Below are positions 54,845-64,000 of a DNA stretch of 64,000 bases, in pieces. Each line of letters starts with the position of its first letter. Position 1 is the stretch's first letter. The notes under the pieces are model-generated. The model made no database searches. It was not told the origin of the DNA and saw only the letters and a list, made by a program, of their open reading frames with translations. The stretch lies in contig NZ_PGOI01000009.1 in assembly GCF_002794355.1 (NCBI RefSeq), forward strand, positions 248,001 through 312,000. Direction: 5' to 3'. The position numbers and the translations under genes are program-made. This DNA comes from Pseudorhodobacter sp. MZDSW-24AT (GTDB lineage Bacteria > Pseudomonadota > Alphaproteobacteria > Rhodobacterales > Rhodobacteraceae).

Positions 54845-56302
54845 TTACTCTGCGGCGTCCTTGATCGAGAAATCATAGCCCGAGATGGCCTTGGCTTCGA
54901 GGAACTCTTCCAGCCCCCAGATGCCGCCTTCGCGCGCACGGCCCGATTGCTTGACGCCGCCAAAAAATGATCCGGCGCCGCGTGACTTGCCATTCATCTC
55001 GACCATGCCGGATTTCAGCGCATGACCCAAGCGGTTCGCGCGGACCGGGTCGCCCGACTGGACATAGTTGGTCAAGCCGTAAGGGGTGTCGTTTGCAATC
55101 TTGATGGCTTCCTCTTCGGTCTCGAAGGGGACGATGGCCAGCACCGGACCGAAGATCTCTTCGCGCTCAATGGTCATGCCGGGTTTCACATCGGCAAAGA
55201 CCGTGGGCTTCACATAAAAGCCCCGGTTGAAGCCCTCGGGCAGGCCGGGGCCGCCCGCGACCAGACGCGCGCCTTCCTCAATGCCCTTTTGGATATAGCC
55301 TTGGATCTGGTCCCACTGGCGCTTGTTCACCACCGGCCCGATATGTGTGCCGGGTTCATGGGCCGGGCCAACGCGGATGCTTTTGGCAACCTCTGCCGCG
55401 CGGGCAACGGTTTGGTCATAAACACTGCGTTCCACCAGCAGGCGCGACGGCGCGTTGCATGACTGCCCGGTGTTTTCCATCATCCGCCGCACCGAGCGTT
55501 CCACCGCCTTGTCATCGGCATCGGCAAACAGCAAGTTTGCCCCCTTGCCACCCAATTCTAGCGTGACACGCTTCAAGGTTTCGGCGGCCGCCTTGGAAAT
55601 TGCCTTGCCTGCGCGGGTGGACCCCGTGAAGGAGATCATTTCCACATCGGGATGCGTCGAAAGCTGGCTGCCCACGCCGGCGCCATCCCCGTTGACAAGG
55701 TTGAATACCCCCGGCGGAATGCCGGCATCGTGGCAGAATTCGGCGAACAACATCGCATTCAGCGGGCTTTCTTCCGAAGGTTTCAGCACACAGGTGCAGC
55801 CCGCGAGCATGGCCGGGATCGCCTTCAGCGCGATCTGGTTGACCGGCCAGTTCCAAGGCGTGATCAGGCCCACCACGCCGATCGGCTCCATCGCGACCGC
55901 CGAGCCGGGGGCATGCGCGCCAAGCGGGCGGACCCATTCGATGTGCTCGAAAGCCTTGAGAAAGTTCTTGGTGTGCCAAGGCAGGCAAGGGGCCTGCTCC
56001 GAAAGCGCAAAGTCGATCGGTGCGCCCATCTCCATCGAAATGGCTTCGGCAAATTCCTGCAGGCGGGCGGCATATTGGTCAAGGATACCTGCCACAAGCC
56101 GGGCGCGCTCTTTGGGGGGGGTGGCGGCCCACGCGGGGAAGGCCGCCTTGGCTGCGGCAACCGCCGCGTCCGTATCGGCCTGATCACCCAACGAGATCAC
56201 GGCGCAGGGCTCTTCGTTCGAGGGATTGATGACCTGATGGTCGCGGGGGGACTTCGGGGTGACCCATTGACCGTTGATGTAGAAGTCGCGCTTCGTCAGC
56301 AT
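54845..56302 (-). CDS. NAD(P)-dependent aldehyde dehydrogenase
   Basis: 485-residue ALDH superfamily enzyme that oxidises aldehydes to acids. Catalytic residues are N151 (TPWNWP), K174 (LKPSEESP), E249 (LELGGKGANLLF) and C282 (NTGQSCNAPSR). EEIFGPVLAI and FGGVKQSGRARE are the usual C-terminal marks. Substrate cannot be told from sequence. GGGAG before the ATG. Divergent from the peroxiredoxin gene across 282 bp. Confidence 0.95.
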   Translation of the reverse strand: MLTKRDFYINGQWVTPKSPRDHQVINPSNEEPCAVISLGDQADTDAAVAAAKAAFPAWAATPPKERARLVAGILDQYAARLQEFAEAISMEMGAPIDFALSEQAPCLPWHTKNFLKAFEHIEWVRPLGAHAPGSAVAMEPIGVVGLITPWNWPVNQIALKAIPAMLAGCTCVLKPSEESPLNAMLFAEFCHDAGIPPGVFNLVNGDGAGVGSQLSTHPDVEMISFTGSTRAGKAISKAAAETLKRVTLELGGKGANLLFADADDKAVERSVRRMMENTGQSCNAPSRLLVERSVYDQTVARAAEVAKSIRVGPAHEPGTHIGPVVNKRQWDQIQGYIQKGIEEGARLVAGGPGLPEGFNRGFYVKPTVFADVKPGMTIEREEIFGPVLAIVPFETEEEAIKIANDTPYGLTNYVQSGDPVRANRLGHALKSGMVEMNGKSRGAGSFFGGVKQSGRAREGGIWGLEEFLEAKAISGYDFSIKDAAE

Positions 56303-56584
56303 GGCTTTTCTCCCGATGAAATTTGATCATAGGGTGGACGCTGCACGCCCGCAGTTCAAGCCGCATTGCGACTTTCCCATCGGTCAAGCTGACGCGTTCA
56401 ACTCATTTCCGCCGTCAGATCGACAGGCACATCGCTGTGCCGGTTCGGCCTGCCCGGCGGCTTTTGTTCTGTCTTGGAAGGTGATTCCAGTCAGTTTTTC
56501 TCTTTTGCCGGGTGCATCCCGGCGGGGGGTGAAATTCCGTTCTACATCGACTAGCTTGGCGTCAGCCAATACAGGAGTTGCCTC
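56303..56584. other. Divergent region between aldehyde dehydrogenase and peroxiredoxin
   Basis: Contains a small inverted repeat TTGGC-GTCA-GCCAA (56556-56569) ~15 bp before the peroxiredoxin ATG, overlapping where its ribosome-binding region begins. No recognisable OxyR or other operator is claimed. Confidence 0.35.
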
Positions 56585-57241
56585 ATGTCGATCCGCATCA
56601 ATGACATTGCCCCCGATTTCACCGCCGACTCAACCGCCGGAGAGATCCGCTTTCACGACTGGCTGGGCGACAGCTATGCCATCATCTTCAGCCACCCGCG
56701 CGATTTCACCCCGGTCTGCACCACGGAATTCGGTGCTGTCGCGCAGTTGGCGGGGGAATTTGCCAAGCGCAACACCAAGGTGATCGGCGTTTCGGTCGAC
56801 TCGGTGGAAGATCATGGCAAATGGAAGCGCGACATCGAGGCCTTTGCTGGCGCGCCGGCCGATTTCCCGATCATTGACGATACCAGCCTGACCGTGGCCA
56901 AGGCCTATGACATGCTGCCTGCCGAATATTACCTGCCCACCGAAGGGCGCACCCCGGCCAACACCGCCACGGTGCGCACTGTCTATATCGTCGGGCCGGA
57001 CAAGAAGGTGCGGTTGACGATGACCTATCCCATGTCGGTGGGCCGCAACTTTGCCGAAATCCTGCGCGCATTGGATGCAGTGCAGGCGACCGACGGCGTG
57101 CCGGTTGCGACCCCGGCCAATTGGGTGCCGGGACAGGATGTGATTGTGGCGCTGTCGCTGAACAACGAACAGGCAGAGGAAAAGTTTGGCGCGCTGGACA
57201 TCAAGCTGCCGTACCTGCGCTTTGCCAAACGGCCCGTCTGA
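56585..57241 (+). CDS. 1-Cys peroxiredoxin (Prx6 type)
   Basis: 218-residue peroxidase of the Prx6 subfamily, reducing hydrogen peroxide and alkyl hydroperoxides. The active site is H37-P-R-D-F-T-P-V-C45-T-T-E, with C45 as peroxidatic Cys. The long C-terminal domain (about 150-218) and absence of a nearby resolving Cys fit 1-Cys enzymes. AGGAG precedes the ATG. Confidence 0.95.
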   Translation: MSIRINDIAPDFTADSTAGEIRFHDWLGDSYAIIFSHPRDFTPVCTTEFGAVAQLAGEFAKRNTKVIGVSVDSVEDHGKWKRDIEAFAGAPADFPIIDDTSLTVAKAYDMLPAEYYLPTEGRTPANTATVRTVYIVGPDKKVRLTMTYPMSVGRNFAEILRALDAVQATDGVPVATPANWVPGQDVIVALSLNNEQAEEKFGALDIKLPYLRFAKRPV

Positions 57242-57272
57242 GGCCTGCGGCCTCGACGCTCTGAAAAGGAAG

Positions 57273-57297
57273 CGGCCCCGGGTGATCCTCGGGGCCG
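57273..57297. terminator. Hairpin between convergent peroxiredoxin and DUF6525 genes
   Basis: CGGCCCCG/CGGGGCCG stem with a 9-nt loop, midway between convergent stop codons. T-rich sequence (CTTCCTTTTC) follows on the minus strand. Confidence 0.55.
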
Positions 57298-57301
57298 TGT
57301 C

Positions 57302-57562
57302 TTACTGAGGGTATTCAACACCCCAGACTTGCGCCGCCTCGCGCCGCAGGCTGGCGCGTTCGGCGGCTGTCAGGCGGGCCAAGGCGGCTTCGGGACAGCC
57401 GGTTTCGCGCATGGCGCGCGTCCACAGACGGCGCAGCGACGTGGCGCTCCACGGCAGGGCGGCCTGCGCCGCCCAAGCCCGCAACGGGGCAGGCAAGCCA
57501 TCATGTGCCGCCATGGCATTGCCTTGGCGCCAGCGGGCGCGGGGAGAGGTCAGATTGCGCAT
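57302..57562 (-). CDS. Small DUF6525-like protein
   Basis: 86-residue Arg/Ala-rich soluble protein with SARWRQGNAMAAHDGLP-type start region, LRAWAAQAALPWSATSLRRL and a closing helix REAAQVWGVEYP. It looks like DUF6525, a family of unknown role. Its ATG overlaps the TGA of the GTPase upstream by 1 nt (TGATG), so the two are coupled and it probably shares Zur control. Confidence 0.75.
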   Translation of the reverse strand: MRNLTSPRARWRQGNAMAAHDGLPAPLRAWAAQAALPWSATSLRRLWTRAMRETGCPEAALARLTAAERASLRREAAQVWGVEYPQ

Positions 57563-58764
57563 CACGCCGCCTGCTGCCGTCGCCATGTGGGGAAGGGATC
57601 TGCCAGACCTGCCCAGCGTTCGGGGGTGAATCCTTCCGCGTCGATCAGCGCGGCGTCCAAAGCCGCTGTCAGCGCGGCCTGATCCATAGCCGCACCGATG
57701 AAGACAATCTCTTGCCGCCGGTCGCCCCAAGGCTCCTGCCAGTGGCGCGCCACCTCGGCCAAGGCGTCGGGGTGCGTCGGCCAACGCTCGCGCGGGACCG
57801 AGGCCCACCAGCCGCCCAAAGGCGTGACAGAGGACACCGCCCCGGCCAGCGAAAACTCGGCCACCCAGTTGGGCCGCGACGCCAGCCAGAAATGCCCCTT
57901 GGCCCGGATCACCCCCGGCAGATCACCATTCAGCACCGCATGAATGCGCGCCGGATCAAAGGGACGGCGGGCGCGGTAGACAAAGGAAGAAATCCCATAT
58001 TCCTCGGTTTCCGGCGTATGATGTGCAAAGCCATACAACTTCTTTGCCCATAGGGGATGTTCCTGTGCACGGTCGAAATCGAACAGCCCGGTGCCAAAAA
58101 TCGCATCCGCATCGACGCGCGAATGATCGGCCTCAATGAGCCGCGCATCGGGGTTCAGCGCCCGGATGATCTTGCGTGCGGCCTCGACGCGTTCAGAGCC
58201 CGCGTCGCGGCATTTGTTCAGGATGATAACATTGGCGAATTCGATCTGATCGGTCAGAAGGTTCACCAGCGTGCGCGTGTCGCCGTCGCCCATCACCTCG
58301 CCCCGGTCCGACAGGAAATCATGGCTGGAGAAGTCGCGCAGCAGGTTGATCGCATCAACCACCGTGACCATCGTATCCAGCCGCGCCACATCAGACAGGC
58401 TTTCGCCCGCCTCATCGCGGAAATCAAAGGTGGCGGCAACGGGCAGGGGTTCGGCAATGCCGGTGGATTCGATCAGCAGATAGTCGAACCGATCTTCTGC
58501 CGCCAAGCGGCGCACTTCAACCAAAAGGTCATCGCGCAAGGTGCAGCAGATGCAACCATTGGTCATTTCAACCAGCTTTTCTTCGGTGCGCGACAGGCCA
58601 GCCCCATCGCGGATCAGATCGGCGTCGATGTTCACCTCGCTCATGTCGTTCACGATCACCGCCACACGGCGGCCATCGCGGTTGTTCAGCACGTGATTGA
58701 GCAAGGTGGTCTTTCCGGCCCCGAGAAAGCCGGAAAGGACCGTGACAGGCAGACGGTTGGACAT
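57562..58764 (-). CDS. COG0523 zinc-homeostasis GTPase (CobW/ZigA type)
   Basis: 400-residue G3E GTPase. Walker [10 protein letters not shown] (12-20), the metal-binding CxCC motif as C71-I-C-C74 in [24 protein letters not shown] as NKxD-type base recognition, and a C-terminal CobW domain (about 265-370). COG0523 proteins under Zur control act as zinc metallochaperones in zinc starvation. A Zur-box-like palindrome lies 13 bp upstream of the ATG, which makes that assignment likely. Coupled to the small DUF6525 gene. Confidence 0.92.
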   Translation of the reverse strand: MSNRLPVTVLSGFLGAGKTTLLNHVLNNRDGRRVAVIVNDMSEVNIDADLIRDGAGLSRTEEKLVEMTNGCICCTLRDDLLVEVRRLAAEDRFDYLLIESTGIAEPLPVAATFDFRDEAGESLSDVARLDTMVTVVDAINLLRDFSSHDFLSDRGEVMGDGDTRTLVNLLTDQIEFANVIILNKCRDAGSERVEAARKIIRALNPDARLIEADHSRVDADAIFGTGLFDFDRAQEHPLWAKKLYGFAHHTPETEEYGISSFVYRARRPFDPARIHAVLNGDLPGVIRAKGHFWLASRPNWVAEFSLAGAVSSVTPLGGWWASVPRERWPTHPDALAEVARHWQEPWGDRRQEIVFIGAAMDQAALTAALDAALIDAEGFTPERWAGLADPFPTWRRQQAA

Positions 58765-58776
58765 GATGGCTCCACT

Positions 58777-58791
58777 TGTAATAGTATAACA
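58777..58791. promoter_or_regulatory. Zur-box-like operator
   Basis: TGTAATAGTATAACA, an inverted repeat with one mismatch around a central G, close to the TGTTATAnnATAACA-type Zur sites of proteobacteria. It lies between the COG0523 gene and the divergent DUF2157 gene, so it may control either or both. Confidence 0.65.
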
Positions 58792-58886
58792 TATCTAGCT
58801 GAGCTGACGCGACGTCTCAAGTCGAAATGCTTGAACGACGTTCACGCGAGAGATACAAGGATTGAACGTTGTTCACGGAGAGTCCC

Positions 58887-60077
58887 ATGCATACTTTGGC
58901 CGATACACGACAGCTTGCCTTGGATGGCATCATCACCGAAGAGCAGGCGCGCCTCATCGACGCCCGCGCGCGCGAGGCGATGGTGGCAATGGGCATCAAT
59001 ACCTTGCTGGGCGCCGGCATTCTGGCTGCCACCTTGGGGACGATCTTTTGGCTGGCAAGTGCCTCTGCCGTGGCTTTGTTCGGATCGGTGCTGCTGGCCG
59101 CGGGCCTTCTGATTCTGGCGCGGGGTGGGGCGCTTTACCGGATGTTTGGCAACGCGGGAGCCCTGATCGGCGCGGGTATGCTGATTGGCGGGGCAGGGAT
59201 CGAACTGGTCGACAAGCATTTCACGCTCGCGCCCATAGTGATGCTGCCGGGTGGAGCGCTGGTCGCGCTTATCGCGGGGCGCGCCTTGCTGCGCGGGGGG
59301 CTGACGACGCGCTTTGTGCAAGGCGCGATCCTGTTGATGGGCCTTGCGCTGCATCTGGCAGGGCTGACCTTGCTGCTTGAGCAAACGCAGGTCACGGGCC
59401 CCCTTGTCGCACTGAGCTATGCCTATACCGCGTTCCTGCTGGTTGTTGCAGGCTGGGCCACCGATGTCCGGCTGGTGACGGCGCTCGCTCTGGTGCCTTT
59501 CGCGCAGATGTTGTCGACCGGCACCAGCTACTTCCACGCCTCTTACGTTTTCATGTCGCCCGAACCCACGCTCAGCATCCTGCAAATGGGGCTTTTGGTG
59601 GCCGCGATGATCTGGCTTGGCAGCCGGGTTCAAGAGCGCACGGCACGTCACAGCCGCATTCTGGCCACCATCGGCTTTATCGTCGCCAACCTCTGCGCGC
59701 TCGTCGGCTCGCTCTGGGGGGATGTGGTGGGGGAAACACTGTGGGGGCCGGGCTATGATTGGGCCAGCGACCAAAGCTATGAGGCCTATGAGGCCGCGCG
59801 TCAGGCCTTTGAGGCAAAGGCGCTGGTGATCTCGGCCGATGCTTATGCGATCCTTTGGGCCATCGCATTGGTCGCAATCATTGCTTGGGCCGCGCAGTCA
59901 GGCCGTCGCGCGCTGTTCAACGCAAGTATGACCTTTGCGGCGATCCATGCCTATACGCAAATGTTTGAAAGTTTTGCCGACGAACCCTTGGCTTACGTGA
60001 TCGGAGGGTTTGCCGCCATCCCCCTGGCTTGGGGGATGTGGCGACTGAACCTTCGGCTGGCGGCCCGCAGCGCATAA
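58887..60077 (+). CDS. DUF2157-like multi-spanning membrane protein
   Basis: 396-residue protein. A short N-terminal soluble segment (ALDGIITEEQARLIDARAR) typical of DUF2157 is followed by about 10 hydrophobic segments. No transport or catalytic motif is seen. GGAGAG lies 5 nt before the ATG at 58887; a TTG 18 nt upstream is unlikely. Divergent from the zinc GTPase across the Zur-like box. Function unknown. Confidence 0.8.
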   Translation: MHTLADTRQLALDGIITEEQARLIDARAREAMVAMGINTLLGAGILAATLGTIFWLASASAVALFGSVLLAAGLLILARGGALYRMFGNAGALIGAGMLIGGAGIELVDKHFTLAPIVMLPGGALVALIAGRALLRGGLTTRFVQGAILLMGLALHLAGLTLLLEQTQVTGPLVALSYAYTAFLLVVAGWATDVRLVTALALVPFAQMLSTGTSYFHASYVFMSPEPTLSILQMGLLVAAMIWLGSRVQERTARHSRILATIGFIVANLCALVGSLWGDVVGETLWGPGYDWASDQSYEAYEAARQAFEAKALVISADAYAILWAIALVAIIAWAAQSGRRALFNASMTFAAIHAYTQMFESFADEPLAYVIGGFAAIPLAWGMWRLNLRLAARSA

Positions 60078-60083
60078 AGGCAA

Positions 60084-60105
60084 ACCGGCCCCGTGAGGGG
60101 CCGGT
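60084..60105. terminator. Hairpin between convergent DUF2157 and L,D-transpeptidase genes
   Basis: ACCGGCCCC/GGGGCCGGT perfect stem with GTGA loop in a 34-bp convergent gap; probably acts on both strands. TTGTGT follows on the plus strand. Confidence 0.65.
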
Positions 60106-60111
60106 GTTGTG

Positions 60112-60705
60112 TCACGAAACGGCGACCTTGGGATACAAGATCACATTCGCGCCCATCGGCACCATGTCGTAAAGCTGCTGGATGTGGTCATTGACCAGAC
60201 GCACACATCCGTTCGAGACCGCCGTTCCGATCGTCCAAGGTTCTGGCGTGCCGTGAATGCGCAGGAACGTATCGCCCCGGCGCTCATCAAACAGATAAAG
60301 CGCCCGCGCGCCCAGCGGGTTGCCGGGACCGCCCGGCATGCCGTCGGCCCATTTCGCATAGGCGGCCGGATTGCGCTCGATCATGCTTTTGGTCGGCGTC
60401 CAACTGGGCCATTCCTTCTTGGCGCCAATGGTGAATTGTCCTGCTTCATAAAGATCGCCCCGGCCAACCCCCACGATGAAGCGCACCGCGCGCTGGGGTT
60501 CCAGCAGCCAATACAGCGAAAAGGTGTTGGGATCGACCAGCAAAGACCCCGGTTCAAATGTATCGCGAAGCCGCACGATCACCGGTTCATGTTCGGGCGG
60601 AACGACATAGGTTTGCAAATTCGGCTTGGACTGGGCAATCGCCGGACTGGCCAGCAGCGCGGCCGATGAAGACAGAAACAGGCGGCGTGTCAGGTCAAGC
60701 GGCAT
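60112..60705 (-). CDS. Exported L,D-transpeptidase (ErfK/YbiS type)
   Basis: 197-residue enzyme with a signal peptide containing a twin Arg (TRRLFLSSSAALL, cleavage after AIA), so possibly Tat-exported. The YkuD domain has H151 (RIHGTPEPW) and C167 in TAVSNGCVRL, the standard SxGC[VI]R motif. It cross-links peptidoglycan or joins lipoproteins to it. The ATG at 60705 begins the signal peptide, with GAGGGAAG upstream. It differs from the shorter family member at 7315. Confidence 0.92.
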   Translation of the reverse strand: MPLDLTRRLFLSSSAALLASPAIAQSKPNLQTYVVPPEHEPVIVRLRDTFEPGSLLVDPNTFSLYWLLEPQRAVRFIVGVGRGDLYEAGQFTIGAKKEWPSWTPTKSMIERNPAAYAKWADGMPGGPGNPLGARALYLFDERRGDTFLRIHGTPEPWTIGTAVSNGCVRLVNDHIQQLYDMVPMGANVILYPKVAVS

Positions 60706-60824
60706 AAAATTCTTCCCTCGCAAGTGTTTGTACAGGTGTGCCACAGATACGTCTCAAGAAAACCCAAAGCGGCCCAACTCACGCGCATGTGTAGACATGT
60801 GTGTGGCTCCCCTGCTCAAAAAGC

Positions 60825-60856
60825 AGGAAAGCCCCGGCAGATGCCGGGGCTTTCCT
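60825..60856 (-). terminator. Terminator of pnp
   Basis: 15-bp near-perfect palindrome AGGAAAGCCCCGGCA/TGCCGGGGCTTTCCT, followed on the minus strand by TGCTTTTTG and a second small hairpin (CCTGCT/AGCAGG). Confidence 0.85.
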
Positions 60857-60874
60857 AGGGTCGTGCCGAAAGAA

Positions 60875-63016
<2,142 letters not shown>

Positions 63017-63409
63017 CTATCGTTCCCTATATGGAAGCACGCACGGCCCCTGCCGTGGCTTCCCTTTGCATGGCGGCCCCATTGCCGCCGCCCCCCAATC
63101 CTTTGCATGCGGCCGGGGGCGGGCCTCACGTCACAGATGGCGGGGCCATACAGGAAAATGGGGGCTTTGGGAAGCGGGCTGTTGGGGAGAGGCGATGTCT
63201 CGCTGTGTTACACCAAGGCCAGACCAATGATTTCAAGGCCTTGATCTTGCGAATTCACCATGTGTTAACCTTTGCCCGCCGGCGTTGCCCCCCGCCATGC
63301 CTTGGGTCTGCCGCATTCCCGGCCCGGTGCTGCCCTGTTGCGGCGGCAAGACAAGGGCTTCATTCCATGGTATCGGCACTTCAGCCCGGAAGGGGACTGC
63401 CCAAGAGAA
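63017..63409. other. 393-bp divergent region between pnp and membrane protein
   Basis: Holds the pnp leader hairpin and GC-rich sequence up to ~63190, then more mixed sequence. No gene, tRNA or repeat is recognised. If 41.8-63.1 kb was inverted, the right junction should lie here. Confidence 0.45.
63033..63063 (-). promoter_or_regulatory. Long leader hairpin upstream of pnp
   Basis: GGAAGC/GCTTCC outer and CACGGC/GCCGTG inner stems separated by a 3-nt bulge, loop CCCT, starting 17 bp upstream of the ATG. In E. coli a leader stem of pnp is cut by RNase III and mediates autoregulation; a like role is possible. Confidence 0.5.
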
Positions 63410-64000
63410 ATGCCCGTCGGAAACGCCTTTGCCTATGTGATGCTGGCCTTGTGGCCGGTGGTTTCGTGGATCTTCTTCACGAAGCTGCCCCCGGCACGCG
63501 CGCTCATCTGGACCATTCTGGGCGCTTATCTGCTGCTGCCTCCGGTGGTGGCGCTGGACTTCCCCTTGGTGCCGGACATTGACAAATATGCGGTGGCCAA
63601 TCTTGCGGCGCTGGCGGCGGTGCTGTTCTTGTTGCGCGCGCGCTTTGGCCTGTGGCCCGGGTCGCTCTTGGGGCGTGGCCTGATCGTGCTCTATGTGGCG
63701 AGCCCCTTTGCCACCGTGGTGACAAATCCCGATCCGATCTGGTTTCCCCAGCGCGTGCTGCCTGCGCTGCGGCTGTATGACAGTCTGGCCGTGGTGGGAA
63801 ACCAGTTCATCGCGCTGATCCCTTTCTTTCTGGCGCGCCGCTTTCTGAGCGGAGAGGAGGCGATGCGCGCGATGATCGTGGCGCTGATGGTGGCAGGGCT
63901 GATCTATTCCTTGCCGATGCTGCTGGAGGCGCGGATTTCGCCGCAGTTGAACCTGTGGATCTATGGCTTTTTCCAGCATGATTTCAGTCAGGCGATCCGC
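63410..64000 (+). CDS. Polytopic membrane protein, O-antigen-ligase-like, 3' truncated
   Basis: Open frame of 197 codons running off the right edge. Six or so hydrophobic segments with short loops: FAYVMLALWPVVSWIFF, ALIWTILGAYLLLPPVVAL, FIALIPFFLARRFLSGEEAM. The last visible segment LWIYGFFQHDFSQ is like the start of the large periplasmic loop of O-antigen-ligase/polymerase-type proteins seen in Rhodobacteraceae polysaccharide loci. The ATG at 63410 has only a weak GAGA site. Confidence 0.75.
   Translation, partial: MPVGNAFAYVMLALWPVVSWIFFTKLPPARALIWTILGAYLLLPPVVALDFPLVPDIDKYAVANLAALAAVLFLLRARFGLWPGSLLGRGLIVLYVASPFATVVTNPDPIWFPQRVLPALRLYDSLAVVGNQFIALIPFFLARRFLSGEEAMRAMIVALMVAGLIYSLPMLLEARISPQLNLWIYGFFQHDFSQAIR

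Overview
The window is a 64 kb piece of a high-GC alphaproteobacterial chromosome, most likely Rhodobacteraceae (Rhodobacter/Gemmobacter/Tabrizicola-like). Pointers are the Rhodobacter-type porin, the RpoE-ChrR pair divergent from its five-gene operon, DUF3576/DUF3035/DUF1523/DUF6525/DUF6638 families, and many 4-nt ATGA start-stop overlaps. No tRNA, rRNA, CRISPR array, insertion sequence or prophage was found. Layout, left to right. (1) 1-11 kb: housekeeping and envelope genes: leuS (cut by the left edge), a fasciclin protein, a DUF3576 lipoprotein, a highly expressed porin, a YggS protein, an amylosucrase, L,D-transpeptidase plus ribA, an OmpR-type response regulator, two tandem small-RNA-like units with an anti-Shine-Dalgarno core, and exonuclease III. 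(2) 11-15.3 kb: a coupled minus-strand cluster of two related SGNH-like proteins (one fused to a glycosidase-like domain) and a family 2 glycosyltransferase. (3) 15.4-28.3 kb: plus-strand genes: WGR protein and two saccharopine dehydrogenase-type enzymes, heparinase II/III, purH, lspA, a DUF3035 lipoprotein, two M16 peptidases, mutL, rmuC. (4) 28.3-34.4 kb: rpoE-chrR (singlet-oxygen response) and the divergent five-gene sigma-E operon, with TGATCC promoter elements on both sides. (5) 34.5-41.8 kb: rsmB, dapB, and the conserved rbfA-truB-rpsO translation series. (6) 41.8-44.2 kb: an AT-richer islet with a DUF262 gene whose C-terminus looks like a Schlafen/AlbA_2 domain, the best candidate here for a horizontally acquired defence gene. 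(7) 44.2-63.0 kb: pheS, pheT, a six-gene minus-strand operon of unknown function (coiled coil, unknown protein, AAA+ ATPase, DUF6638, two membrane proteins), aldehyde dehydrogenase, 1-Cys peroxiredoxin, a Zur-box-preceded COG0523 GTPase, DUF2157 protein, L,D-transpeptidase and pnp. (8) 63.4 kb to the end: a truncated multi-spanning membrane protein. pnp normally follows rpsO directly. Here it lies 19 kb away on the other strand with its 5' end outward, as expected if roughly 41.8-63.1 kb has been inverted. The two most promising undescribed systems are the DUF262-Schlafen gene and the six-gene AAA+/coiled-coil/membrane operon. All domain calls are by eye from translated sequence; no database search was run.
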